NCBI GenBank assembly: GCA_008477525.1
Contig: SPDT01000005.1
Span: 1,674,001 to 1,738,000 of the forward strand
Reading direction: 5' to 3'
Origin: Hypomyces perniciosus
Lineage: Eukaryota > Ascomycota > Sordariomycetes > Hypocreales > Hypocreaceae
Length of the DNA stretch: 64,000 nt
The notes beneath the pieces are model-generated. The model saw only the letters and a program-made list of their open reading frames with translations, was not told the origin of the DNA and ran no database searches. Positions 35,133-46,847 of this stretch are shown piece by piece (position 1 is the first letter of the stretch; each line of letters begins with the position of its first letter). The position numbers and the translations under genes were made by a program.

Positions 35133-36316
35133 CTACTCCGATAACTGAATGCCTTCTCTCTCGGCGCCCTGGATAATGTAACGGCGCACCTGTCATCCCG
35201 GGATGTTAGACTGGTTATCACCAATGAAGAGGTGGGAATCTGTATTAGAATAAACTTGCCTCCTTGTCAGGGGCCAAATCGATGGCCAGCTCGCCTTCGT
35301 TGGTTTTCAACGTAAAATCGGCATCTGCCTTGAGCAGAGCCACAGCGGTATCGCCTAGAAGCAGAGCAACAGAGTTAGCCGGTTTCAGAACCTCCACACT
35401 TCATCATCAGACTATGCATTTCCACGCACCGTGGCCTTCAGCAGCGGCGTGGTGGAGTGGCGTGTAGCCCTCGCCATCAGCTGCGTTCAGGGGGCTCATG
35501 TTCTTAAGCAGGAGCTGGACCATGGGAACAGAGCCCGCAGCAGCGGCACGATGGATGGGGTACTGCCCACGGCGATCCCGGACACGAGTCGATGCTGGAG
35601 GTTTGTTTTCGATCAGGAGACGGGCAGCGTCGAGGTTCTTCTTTGAGGCGACGAAGTGAAGGACGCTCTGTTATCCATCAGCCAAACATGTGTCTCGCTC
35701 GCTTTTTGCCCTTCTTTTCTCACCTGGCCGCTGTTATCTTTTCGGATCATGTCAGTGTTTTTGTTCGGTCAGTATACGGGTATTGTGTTATTGGAGGAGC
35801 TCACTTTTTACGTTGACATCTGCGCCTTTCTGAAGGAGGAGATTCAACGCCGGCTCACTGTTTGGTACACTTGCAGCGATCATCAAAGGCGTCCAGCCGC
35901 TGTCGTCCTATCGTAATGTTTAGTGTTTCGTCTACATGTGTAAACGATGAGTCTCGGTGTGTACCTGGATATCTGGGTCAAAGCTGGCTTGGTTTGCAAG
36001 AAGCAGTATAATATCGAGGTTGTTGGATGACGCCGCCCAGTGAATGGGGTATCTGCCATCGTCGTCTTTGCGCTTTGATAGTTTGGGATCCGACTATTGG
36101 GGATTTCAGTCTCAGCTTCATAAACCTGATATATAAGCCCATAGCCACTATATGTTCATACCTTCAAAAGCCCCTCGGCCACAGATACTAGGACATAGTA
36201 TAAGTAAGAATGTTGTTTATCATGGTGCTATTGGTGCTCATTCGTGTAAGATGATCCTTACCTCTACCCTCCCTAGCAGCCGTATGCAAGGGAAAACGAT
36301 CATTATCAGTGTCCAT
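35133..36316 (-). CDS. nas6: Ankyrin-repeat proteasome assembly chaperone (Nas6/gankyrin type), 238 aa, 8 exons
   Basis: Chaperone that binds the Rpt3 ATPase while the 19S regulatory particle assembles. Exons 36316-36262, 36187-36162, 36093-35965, 35907-35805, 35737-35724 (14 nt), 35667-35430, 35354-35260 and 35189-35133; all seven junctions keep phase, giving 239 codons. The start reads MDTDNDRFPLHTAAREGRVS. Ankyrin repeats follow: DGRYPIHWAASSNNLDIILLL, SGWTPLMIAASVPNSEPALN, NSGQSVLHFVASKKNLDAAR, GQYPIHRAAAAGSVPMVQLL and GYTPLHHAAAEGHGDTAVAL. The C-terminus is DLAPDKEVRRYIIQGAEREG. The last intron has a GC donor (GCAAGT). Length is close to yeast Nas6 (228 aa). The stop is only 56 bp from that of the convergent golgin. 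Confidence 0.92.
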
Positions 36317-36638
36317 TTCAGAAATCACTCGGCAGGTATTATCAAACTGAATAATGACAAGAGGTTGCCTCTCAAATAAGAGAGAAAAAAAACGACACGA
36401 CGGGCGAAAGATGAATAATGTGTAGGGTAGGCAGCCGATGTACTCGTAAGTGGTGACAGGATAGATACCACGCGCCACAATTATCTAGCAGTTAGCCACC
36501 AAGCCACATGTTTCACGCCACAGCGCCACACGCGGCTGGATAGCCTTCTGTTACTCCGTAATACTCTATACACATTCTCGATCGCATCTCCAGGAACTTT
36601 TCTTCCACACGCGAGTCGACAACACATTCTCCAGCACC
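36317..36638. promoter_or_regulatory. Divergent promoter nas6 / prp46
   Basis: 322 bp shared by a proteasome and a spliceosome gene. One TACTCCGTA copy lies near 36553. No other feature is seen. Confidence 0.6.
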
Positions 36639-38155
36639 ATGGAGGCACCACAAGCGCCGCAAGACGCGCTACAGCTCAGCGCACTTGCCTCTCAGAATGC
36701 CGCCACATCGAGACAATTGTACGCGCGCGTCGCCGAACTCCCGAATGGCAAGCGACAGAAGCTCGACAACGTGTTTGAAGACGCCAACATGAAGCGCCGG
36801 TTCGAGGCCGAGTATGCCGCTGTGCAGACTCTCCCTGCGGCACTAGCTGCGAAGCAGCCGTCAAAACAGCCCCAGAAGAAATCAGCTGTCAACCCAGGAG
36901 CACTGGTGCGCAAGACACCCAAACTTCTCGAAGCAGGTCAAGGCGCGACGGAGGCGGCACCATCAACATCTCAGACGGGCGGAAACGAAATACCACAGAG
37001 CATGAATTTAACGATGAGAGGGTCGCCGGCGGTCCAGCAAGTCAAGCCTGAATGGCATCCTCCATGGAAGTTGATGAGGGTTATTTCTGGCCACCTTGGC
37101 TGGGTGCGCAGTCTTGCCGTGGAGCCAGGGAACAAGTGGTTTGCGAGCGGCGCAGGAGACAGGACAATCAAGATCTGGGACTTGGCGACGGGATCGCTGA
37201 GGCTTACTTTGACTGGTCACATCAGTACCGTTCGAGGCTTGGCTGTGTCCCCGAGACACCCTTACCTCTTCTCCTGCGGTGAGGACAAAATGGTCAAGTG
37301 TTGGGATCTGGAGACGAACAAAGTCATTCGCCACTACCATGGTCATCTAAGTGGTGTATATACCCTTTCTCTTCATCCTACCCTGGATGTCCTTGTCACC
37401 GGTGGTCGAGATGGCGTTGCGAGAGTCTGGGACATGCGAACGAGGAGCAATATTCACGTACTGTCTGGCCACACTGCCACCGTGTCAGACGTCAAGTGTC
37501 AGGAGGCCGACCCACAAGTTATATCATCGTCCCTGGACTCTACCGTCAGACTCTGGGACCTTGCTGCAGGAAAGACCATGGGTGTGCTCACCCATCACAA
37601 AAAAGGTGTCCGAGCCTTGGCTGTTCACCCGGAGGAATTCACATTTGCTACTGGCAGCACTGGTAGCATTAAGCAATGGAAGTGCCCAGAAGGCGCCTTC
37701 ATGCAGAACTTTGAGGGCCACAACGCCATCATCAACACCATGAGTGTCAACAAAAACAATGTCTTCTTTTCAGGAGGTAAGCCACCTTTCCGACACCATA
37801 AGCCCCTCATTTCTTATTGAACCAACGACTAACCACGACGTCTAAAGGTGACAATGGCTCAATGAGCTTTTGGGATTGGAAATCAGGCCATCGCTTCCAG
37901 TCACTAGACACGACGGCACAACCTGGTTCATTGGATGCTGAAGCCGGAATCATGAGCTCAACTTTCGATCGCTCTGGGTTGCGTCTCATTTGCGGAGAGG
38001 CTGACAAGACAAGTATGTTTACACCTATAATCCGATCATCTGAAGCTACCAATGCTAACGTCATTCAAGTCAAAATCTGGAAGCAGGATGAGAAGGCGTC
38101 GGAAGAGACACATCCAATACAGTGGACACCGACTTTGGGACTTAGGAAATTCTAG
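36639..38155 (+). CDS. prp46: Pre-mRNA splicing factor Prp46/PRL1, WD40 protein, 462 aa, 3 exons
   Basis: Core component of the NineTeen/Prp19-associated spliceosome, nuclear. Exons 36639-37776, 37848-38012 and 38070-38155. An N-terminal 135-residue region leads to [20 protein letters not shown], the PRL1 signature. Seven WD40 blades follow, with recognisable GH...WD pairs: [98 protein letters not shown] and a last [16 protein letters not shown]. Both introns interrupt the last two blades in phase 1. It ends TPTLGLRKF. Length and order fit fungal orthologs. Confidence 0.96.
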
Positions 38156-38619
38156 CCAGGCGTTGCGGGATTATTTTATTTAAATCATGGTTATCATAAA
38201 GTTGCAGAATATCTGATGGATTTTAGAGGGTATTGACATTCACATGTAGGATTGTCAAAGTAGGTTACAATGTGTCAGGAGTTGAAATGTTGATATGGGA
38301 GCTCACGGCATTGGCAAAACTGGATGCTCGATTCATAATGAATAATTGGCAGTCTGCCGTCCTACTCCATAGAATGACGATTTTTAATCGACACAAGTCA
38401 TCCTCTGAAGCTGAGTGAGTGTACTGGGTTGGCTGCGCTCGAAAGGTCACGAGGCCTGTAGACTCAATTTGAATGGATGCGTATTGATCCCCAACTCCTT
38501 CCATATCCTTGATATACATCCTCTCACCAAGATTATGTTTGATGCGGCGACGGCAGAAAAGATTGGATATGATAAATAAACATACGTATTAGTATTACTA
38601 TATACAATAGAGGTTCTTA
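38156..38619. other. Intergenic, convergent 3' flanks of prp46 and orc1
   Basis: 464 bp with no supported gene, repeat or RNA. Confidence 0.5.
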
Positions 38620-40900
38620 CTATACACCGATACCCATGGCCTTGAGGTCTCCATCATCACGTAACGCCATCTTCACTTCGTCGTCCGCTATAGCCAAGCG
38701 CACTTTGCTGGATCTTTCCGTTCGTTGTGCCTCAAGATTTATGAGGCCAGCTGCGACAAGGTCGAGGGCTGCTGTGTGAACATAACTAGGCCTTCCCATC
38801 TGACGTTGACCAAGCCCCTGAGTTCCCTTTGAATAGCTGGAGAGGATCTGGGCCATGCCAGGAACGGCTCGTGGAGCATGAATAGTAGCCCGCTGCAGTT
38901 CGTCCAAGGCCTCTCCGAACGTGGTCTCCACTAGGCCAGTTCGTCGGATTCTCAACAATAGTGCTGCCATGAGTAGCTTCGACGTGAGCGGAAGACTGCG
39001 GAGGTGTTGCTGGATAGGGTTTGTAGTGGCTTCGTTGATTGCTTTTTTGATAGTAGAAATAGTGACTCTCCCACGGCGAGACTGATCCTGTGCTCCGGTC
39101 TCTTGTGCTCGTTTACTCGGCGTCATGGGATCGCCTGGAACGTCGCTTTCTGCAAGCTCAACGGCTCGCCGGCAAATATCCAAAGCTCTCCTTGCATCTC
39201 CACTGACGGCAGCGACCTTGCGACTGGCAAATTGAATAGCATCCGCGTCGACGATATTTCCCGGGACTCCCTCCAGACGTGATTGTATGATTTTCATGAG
39301 CTGTTCATGATTGTATCCGGGAAATGTAATTCGAGTGAGGCCTGGATGGAATTAGTCGTCTTGTATTTCAACTTATCAAATGAGCAGCCTCATTCCATCA
39401 GTCGTCATTGTACACATACCTAAACGACTGCTGATCTTGTTGCTTAGTGTTCTCTCAGGAAGGTCCATCGTGTTTGCAACGGCGAGGACGATGAGACGAC
39501 TATGCCGCAGGGTCGGCCAATTGAAAAAGTTGTACATGACCGCCTGGTTCTTTGTGACCAGCTGGTCGAGTTCGTCCATCAATACCACACATGGGATACG
39601 TCGTGGGCTAGGGTTGCTGAATTCCCTCTCCAAAAGATCTAGTGACTGCGCTGGGCTAGCTCGCTCGCCCTTGAGCGCCTCCCACAAGAGTGTGTAGGCT
39701 TGGTGAGGGTCGGTGATCTTCATACCGTTGATTTCAACAAAGATGAAGTCGTCTAGTTCGTCTGAGCCAACCGCCCCTTCAAGGCGTGATACAACCTCAC
39801 GAACTGTTGCGGTTTTGCCCGTACCCGGCGTCCCAGAGATGTATATGCAGTTACCAGTTCCCTCAGTAATGGCAGCCTCTAGATGAGAGTAGACAAGCGA
39901 GAACTCCGCTTCGCGACAGGGGAGGCTTGATGGCACAGCCGAGACATGAAGGCGAGAGCGTGCTATTTGAAACGGAGAGGCTTGGACATGACTGGGCGAG
40001 AGTATTCGGGTTGCTAGAGGCGTGAACTCGAGCTTCCTGCTGCTCTTGGGTCCCCTTTTCGACTGCGGAGTTGTTGCTGTTGTCCTGGCGGATTTTGTTG
40101 GTGTTTGAGGATAGTATACACCTTCTTCAGGGGACTGTGCTCGACGTCGGCGACGGGTTTGCTTTGTGCCCTTTTCGACCAGCTCCATCAAGCTGGGTAT
40201 ATCCCCTGCGCCCCGGTATATCTCCTCCCATAAAAATTCGTCCGTATAGGTGGCTGTCCGGGTGTTGCAGCCACGGCGGCAGACAAAGGTCTTGCCGAAG
40301 CCTGGTGAGTTTCGCGGGATCTTCCCTGATGGGTGGGCGCGAAGGAAGGCATCCAAAGACATTACCTTGGCCTTGCCGTTGATCGAAGCCAAGGGATTCA
40401 CATCCCAAGAAGAGGATATGTATCGTTCATTCTAAGAGTCAAAGTCAGATCAGGTCCAGGTGGCAGTCCAGGCATGGATTTCCAAGTACCCAGTAGAAGT
40501 CGTTTCGTTTTTTATCCTTGTTACGGATCTCCTTCTCGGTGGAGAACCACATGAAGTTGGCGGCCATGTCGCCCTCGCCATTGTCCTCCACGAAGCCACC
40601 TATGATTGCTACCCAGGCTTCATTGGAGCGCTCCCCCTTCAGCGTGACAATGTCCCCAATCCGACATTCGAAGTTGCCCGTGCGAGCACCAATGATTTTG
40701 TTGCCCGAAACCTTCCGCCTCTTGCGATCCCCGTCAGTCTCTTCGTTTCGCTCTGGCGACTCGACGTTATAAATCCATTCCCATGGGAGGTCGTCACTCC
40801 CCAGTTCGTCGTCAGAATCCTGCTGGGAAACACCGGAGAGGGCTCGTTTGTGTCCACGCCCGGGCTCGACACCCGCTTTGGGATGAATTGGGGCCGGCAT
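38620..40900 (-). CDS. orc1: Origin recognition complex subunit 1, 714 aa, 3 exons
   Basis: ATPase subunit of ORC that marks replication origins and loads MCM with Cdc6. Exons 40900-40490, 40431-39420 and 39341-38620. The N-terminal BAH domain (about 55-190: IGDIVTLKG, VAIIGGFVED, NFMWFSTEKEIRNK, RYISSSWDVNPL, FVCRRGCNTRTATY) should bind nucleosomes. A basic linker follows (about 215-290). The AAA+ module has Walker A GTPGTGKT at about 337-344, Walker B VVLMDELDQL (D423, E424), sensor 1 region VLAVANTMDLPER, and SRLGLTRITFPGYNHEQLMK. A winged-helix domain ends the protein. The short length relative to yeast (914 aa) comes from a shorter linker. It is divergent from the next gene. Confidence 0.95.
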
Positions 40901-41680
40901 GGATGGATAGATTGGTGTTGAAAGAATGATGATACTCCTTTACCATCAATCCATGGTCAAGGCTATCTATCCTACGGTGTACCGAGTACCCTGGTAGGTC
41001 AATTAACGCGTCCTGGCTAGGGAGACGCGTCGGATGCAATACCCCGTTAGATGCATGTACATAATTACAAGTAGGTACTAGTACCCTACAGAGGAGTATG
41101 CTGCTCTGATAGAGCATCATAAGAAATCAAGAACAAACCAATTCCCTTTATCAAACGCATAGTGAGTGGTGCATTTGAATCATGTCGAGCTTCGAACGGG
41201 AATAAAAAATAAATGCATTGGTAATTATTAGATTCTATTCGATAGGTAGCATAGGGGGTTGTCAATGTTTAGGGGGATAATATCAGTTCAAGAATCAGTC
41301 TTCCAAGCGCGAATAGCTTGTCTGCCATTGATACCTCAGCAGAAAGAAAATAAGAAGTCTTTGGAATATAGTGGACCTGAAAGAGCCATCAGAATTCAAG
41401 TGTTGGGTGAATAGGCCCCGGCAGATGATTCGCGGAAAGTCGGGTTGAGTGCATACGAAGAACAATAATCGATCTCTGATTCACTACCTCAACTCCTCAC
41501 ATCTCCTTCCCGATTTATTCTGTCACATAAAGCTCTCCCAGAATGTCTCCTTTAAAAAGCCTCTTCTTTATCTAAGCAACTGATATTAATTCTTGGTATC
41601 CAACCATCAAACGTTATCTACACCACGCCCGGCCTCGCTCTCAACAGCCTGGGTGAAGAAGGTCGTTGGCAACAAACGAG
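40901..41680. promoter_or_regulatory. Divergent promoter orc1 / conserved fungal gene
   Basis: 780 bp between start codons, AT-richer in the middle. No gene or repeat is supported. Confidence 0.5.
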
Positions 41681-43352
41681 ATGCAGGCAAGGCGCCAAAC
41701 ACCCTCACGCAACTCTAGGGGTGGAGGTCCCAAAAGAACGCCCCGAAACCCTCAGAATGATAAACCCGCTAGTCAGTTCGCGAAACCTGCTCGAATGGCC
41801 AGCGCCAAGTCCCAGATCGACGGCAAACGACTGGTAACCACTGCGGCTGCTGAGGGTGAATACCTTGGCCTTCCACCTGCTAGTCAAGACTGGATTGAGG
41901 TAACTCGTTCTAAAACGTTCTCAAGAAAGCTGCTAACTTTATATAGGCTCGACTCGTGATCCCTGGCAAGCATATGCTTCCTCGTGCTTTGGACAACCCA
42001 GCCGCACTTGATGGCATCCGCAAGACTCACAAGGTGTGGATCACGAACAGTGAACCCAACATCTTTTGCATCTACAGCGATACAATGCCCAGGCTCCAGG
42101 GGGCTATCCGAGATCTCAACCAAGCAATTTATGAGATGCGAGTATACGGTAATCACTTAACTACGCGGTATATGGTGCAGCATCCAGCAAGGACTTCAGA
42201 AGATGTTCGAATTCGGGTCGAACTTGGAACACGCCCTTGCATAACGGCCATGGATAACAAAGCTTGCGATATGTCGATGGCCCTCGCATCGCACCTTCAG
42301 CAGCTGCGTTCGGATCTTTTGTCCTCTGCCGAGATCTTGATGACTCTGGGGACAAATCTCAGAATGCGAGTCAACTTCGGCCATTTGCATATCCGGCAAA
42401 AGAAGAAAGGCCTTGGTAATGAGATGAAGTACGTCGACTTTGCCAACATGATGAAAGCGTACTCTGTGCGTGGAGCAGCTAGGTTGGACACCTGGTAAGA
42501 TATGTGACTTCGCGCGTTCCATCACTATAGCTAACCATACCTGAAGGCTACCTGACATCAACCTCGTCGAAGCTGCACTCCGGCATCTGATGGACCCTGC
42601 TCTTGAAATCTGCCCTGACCAAGAACGCCTGAGACAGTCGCATAGCTTGATATTGCAGGTTGAAGATCAAGAGTTGTTGGTTGATGCCATAATTTTGGAG
42701 AATAACAAGCCACAACTGTCTCCTGTCAGAATGACGAAGCCAGAATCATGGGCACGTCTGAACTGGACAATGGCGGCCCCAGACATGTGAGTTGTTGAGA
42801 AATGGTGTTGTGTGCATGGTATGTGCTAAATTGTTTCGCATCAATAGGAAGTTTGACTGGAACCTCAGAGTGGATTCCCAGGATGTTTCCGACAACATCC
42901 CAACAGGCCTCCGAGACCTTGTGGAAGGGATGTCATTGAGTTTCGCTAGAAATAAGGACCATGGAGACAATCAATTCAGAATCCCACGTCTCACAGTACA
43001 CAAGCCGGGAGATTGGGAGGCCAAGGTTTCAGAGGTTCGGTTGAAGATTTCGATTGCGATACCGCTCAAGGACACACCGTACGTGATCGAAATAAGCATC
43101 ACGCAGATCTGGAAGGGGCTGAACACGGGCACGGAACCAGAAATTGGATGGGGACTCGAGGTTTACGGTGTTCACTGGGATGAAGCCATGAACCAAGTCA
43201 GCCCAGGTGAGCGGAAAAAGGATTGGGGAGAAGGTCTCAAGAACATCTGGGTCGGGGCAGATCCAGACCTGGTGAATAGGTTTGGGGAGTTCCTACAAAT
43301 CGTCTTGCAGATTCAGGCGGTGTTGGAGAACGTGGAGCCCAGTGCGGTCTGA
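41681..43352 (+). CDS. Conserved fungal protein of unknown function, 503 aa, 4 exons
   Basis: Exons 41681-41899, 41947-42494, 42547-42786 and 42848-43352; phases agree and give 504 codons. A basic N-terminal tail (about 60 residues, Arg/Pro/Asn-rich) precedes a region LVIPGKHMLPRALDNPAALD...VWITNSEPNIFCIYSD, whose alternation of strands and helices recalls a KH-like fold, although no GxxG loop is seen. The remainder is mixed alpha/beta, with Trp-rich strands near the C-terminus (TPYVIEISITQIWKG, EIGWGLEVYGVHWDEAM). It resembles the fungal family called DUF7905, which I name from memory and cannot verify. There is no signal peptide or membrane segment. The upstream in-frame TTG at 41666 is not used. 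It is convergent with prefoldin 5, 141 bp apart. Confidence 0.8.
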
Positions 43353-43493
43353 GTCGTACGTGTCTCATCAAGAAAGTGGGTGGTAGTTGGAATTGGAATC
43401 GTCATCAGCCACTAGGAGAGCGGCTATCAACCATAGAGCCAAGACTCGCTCATTCACATATTTTGTGTTCCTATATTGTTCGTGAATTCCGGT

Positions 43494-44193
43494 CTAAGCT
43501 TGACCTCCTTGTTGAGCAGCCATAATCTTTTGTCTTAGGACTGTGGAACCTTGTCAGCAGTTGGCAAGCAGAGCTCAAGCCACGACATGAACATACCCTC
43601 TTCGATTGTACGAGAATTAATTTGTTTCCTTTGCACAATAGCTTCCAGCTCCTTTAGATTATCGCCAAGCTCTTTGATCTTAGCTTCGTAGAACTTCTCC
43701 GCGGATTTCAACTTCTGGGATTAATTGTTAGCATGCGCACTCCAACGATGGAGAGGAGCTAAATATGACCTTTTCTATCAGATACCCTGTTCCCACGTCC
43801 ACCAAGACGGTGTCAGTACTGGTCAACTCGCCGCCAACATATAAAGAGTTGGTCAGCGGGACCAAGGCCGATTTCGAGCCTTCTACAGTAGTCTCAGTCA
43901 TCTCGTCCCTCAGACGCGAATTGCGGTGTTTCCAAGTGAAGCCCTACCATCGCTAGCGGCGGATCGGTTCTGAACGCATCGGAGACACTCTTTAAACTTA
44001 TTCTGGGCGCCGTGGAGCTGGGAAAACGAGTTCGTCAGGTGTTCGAGCTCCTCGTCGAGCTGCTTCTTGACCTGGGCGAGCTGCTGGGGCTCGAGGGTAT
44101 CGAGATTGACTGTTCCATGGCGTTAGCAGATATGATAGGGCAATGGAAGAAAGGCGTAAAGCTCTTACTGGTCTCCTGTTGTTCACCAGACAT
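43494..44193 (-). CDS. pfd5: Prefoldin subunit 5 (Gim5), 154 aa, 5 exons
   Basis: Alpha-type subunit of the hexameric prefoldin chaperone, which hands nascent actin and tubulin to the CCT chaperonin. Exons 44193-44169, 44109-43948, 43882-43770, 43714-43597 and 43540-43494, total 155 codons, the same length as human PFDN5. It starts [20 protein letters not shown]. The first coiled coil [20 protein letters not shown] leads to the beta hairpin [16 protein letters not shown]...[14 protein letters not shown]. The second coiled coil is [20 protein letters not shown], ending [15 protein letters not shown]. The first donor after exon 2 (GTAGGG) is weak but its phase and the product fit. Confidence 0.93.
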
Positions 44194-44473
44194 GGTCGCA
44201 GTGTCGCTTTTCTACGGCGCGAATACGTGGATGAGCTTGTCGCCCAGGCTGGTAGGTGATGCCCCTCTATGCATCGCTTCGTGAATAATTTCGGAGGGGC
44301 TGCAGATTCTTGTAACGAGGGCATCAAATGGCCCAACAGACACCTCAGATCTTCACCTCTTGCAAATTTACTTTACTTTTTAATGTGTAGAATTTGAATG
44401 TTTTATTCGATTTCCTTATTCTTATATATACATCTAATTTGGGATATGCAGACAACTTCAGTTACCTAACGGC

Positions 44474-46574
44474 TTACAACCGCACCAACAAGCTCCTAAG
44501 GTACTGCGGTACGTTTTCCGCTGCCACATTTTCCTTGACAGAGAGTCTTCTGCATTGCACCTCGCAGATTCTCTTCTCCCTCCATGCTTTGCCAAGTACA
44601 ATTGTGACGGGATACCCAGTCATGTCTGCATCCTGCATCTTCCAACCAAACGTTTCTTTGCGGTCATCTAGAACAGCATCTACCCCCGGAATTGACGTCC
44701 CATGGCCCGTAAGTGTATCGTAGAAATCCAATGTTTGCTGGTTCACGCCAGATGTCGGGATGATGATGACTTCGAACGGGGCGATTGCACGAGGCCAATT
44801 GAGGCCCTTTTCGTCGGCCATATGCTCTGCAACTGCGCCCAGTATGCGAGAGACACCAATGCCGTAGCAGCCCATCTGGACGGGAACCGGCGTTCCCGGT
44901 TTCTGAGGCAGTGTTACGTATGTCCCCAGTGGCTCTGAGTAGCGGGTGCCCAGATAAAAGGTATGCCCCAGTTCCAACGCGCGGTGGATCTCGAGGGTAC
45001 CGGTCTCGCACCGCGGGCAGCCATCGCCATCCATAAGACGTAGAAGATTTAGGCTTGTACCTGATGGTGTTTTTGCTATGGAGGATTGCTGGATATGAGG
45101 ATTCCTCAAATTGGCTGGAAACAGAAGGAGCTGGCTTTGGAAATCTTCAAATGCAGATGCAAGTCTTGAGTCGATCACGTTCAAGAGCTGAGTTTCACTG
45201 GACTTGCTCTCTTCTGCTTTCTGCAGGGCCTCACTCCAAAACGGCGTCGAGTCGCCTACACTCGCGTCCAACTCAGGAACAACTGCCTTAACAGCATGGA
45301 TATTCAAACCGTTCTCTGATAGACCGGTTCCTGTATGTGGATACCATACGTTCACAAGAGTCTTTCGGTCCTTGGTAATGCCACGCCAAAGACCGAAGTG
45401 AGAAGGAGTGAGGTCTTTACTAACACTGTCAGTGTTGAGGTTGTCTGGTGGCCGAGCCACAGCCACTTCGTCATTAGCCGTGTAACCGCAGCTTCTGCAC
45501 GTTGCAACGGTATCCTCTCCAATGGCATGGGAAAGGTGATATTCGTGACTATGATCTCCACCCATGTCTCCTGAACTAGCCTCAGCAACCAACACTGGAA
45601 GCTTTAGTTCTGAGAAGAAGGCTCTGTAGGCGGTGGAAACATCTCTGTAAGTATCAATGGCTGACTCAACCGTAGCGTCAAAGGTGTACAGGTCCTTCAT
45701 GACAAACTCTCTGGATCGTAGCAAACCATGTCGTGGTCGAATCTCATCTCGGTACTTGCGTGCTGGAATAACAATGTCAGTGGTTTGTATCATTTACTTG
45801 ATAACTCACGGATCCTACTGATTTGGTACAGCTTTAAAGGGAGGTCTTTGTATGACTTCAGCGTGCTTGTAACAAGAGCTGTGATCTCTTCCTCGTGAGT
45901 GGGAGACAGCATGATTGGCACTTGCTTTCGGTCACTAAGTCGAAAGAGCTGGGAAGTGTTAGTGAAGCTTATGAGAGGGGTATAATCCCTTACCTCGGAT
46001 GACACTCCGTCCAGGCGGCCACTTTTTCGCCATAGCTCTTCTGTTGTGATGGTGGAAAGAGAGAGCCGGGATGCACCTACATGGAAAGGTCCTCATTAGC
46101 ACATACAAATACTCGACTAACATATGGTGACAAACCTAGGCTTTGCATATGCTTGTTAATGACATGCTCTATTTTGTCCTGAACGCGCAAGCCCAAGGGG
46201 AGCAGTTGAAATATGCCGGATTGTGCCTTTCCAATAACATGTTAATACATTTTTGCATCAATTAGAAAGTGAAACTGCTCACCTGCCGGAGAAATCCAGC
46301 ACGGATAAGTTTCCCATGACCGGCTATCCAGCTATCAGCACTCCACCTTGTTCTAATAGTATGGCTGGCTCCTCGTACACTCCCCGTCGGTTGCAGAGAC
46401 GCCGCCCGTTGGGACCCATATCTTGGATAATGTTGACCGATACTGATCAGCCTGATTTAAGCTAGATTGTGAAAATGCTTGGAACTGGTTAAGGGCATAT
46501 GTGGTCCTGAGCAGAGCACATCTGCGGGATCCAATTAGATTCGAAGTGAGCATAACGCGCATATCATGAGACAT
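44474..46574 (-). CDS. Mitochondrial prolyl-tRNA synthetase, 612 aa, 6 exons
   Basis: Class II synthetase of bacterial type, expected in mitochondria. Exons 46574-46379, 46323-46283, 46226-46136, 46076-45994, 45948-45810 and 45762-44474; phases agree for 613 codons. The N-terminus (LTSNLIGSRRCALLRTTYAL) is a plausible presequence. Core blocks: WVPTGG, GKLIRAGFLRQAQSGIFQLL, EELWRKSGRL, LFRLSDRKQVPIMLSPTHEE, motif 2 region RKYRDEIRPRHGLLRSREF, and motif 3 GCYGIGVSRILGAVAEHM. The C-terminal anticodon domain starts IAPFEVIIIPTSG and includes VLDDRKETFGWKMQDADMTG. A middle insertion (about 270-420) replaces the editing domain region. Three in-frame ATGs (46574, 46562, 46553) could start translation. 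Confidence 0.93.
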
Positions 46575-46847
46575 TCCACCACATCATTTCATCGTGACCT
46601 GTTGAGAAAGGCGAATTATTGTTGCTGCCATGTGCTATGGCTGCTGATGTGCTTCATGAGGAAGAGGTTCGATTCGATTGGGGATATGATTTGTTAGACG
46701 CGCCGCACTAAAACATAGACGCGATAAGCGCATCCATGTGGGACCGATAAGATAAGAACTCAAAAAAAGTTGAATATTCCCATCCGCGCTTCAACTGAAA
46801 ATTGATGCTGCGACCCCCAACATTCCACCATCCAGCATTCGCTCGCC
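46575..46847. promoter_or_regulatory. Divergent promoter ProRS / mak21
   Basis: 273 bp between start codons, with an A-rich run near 46764 just before the mak21 start. Confidence 0.5.
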
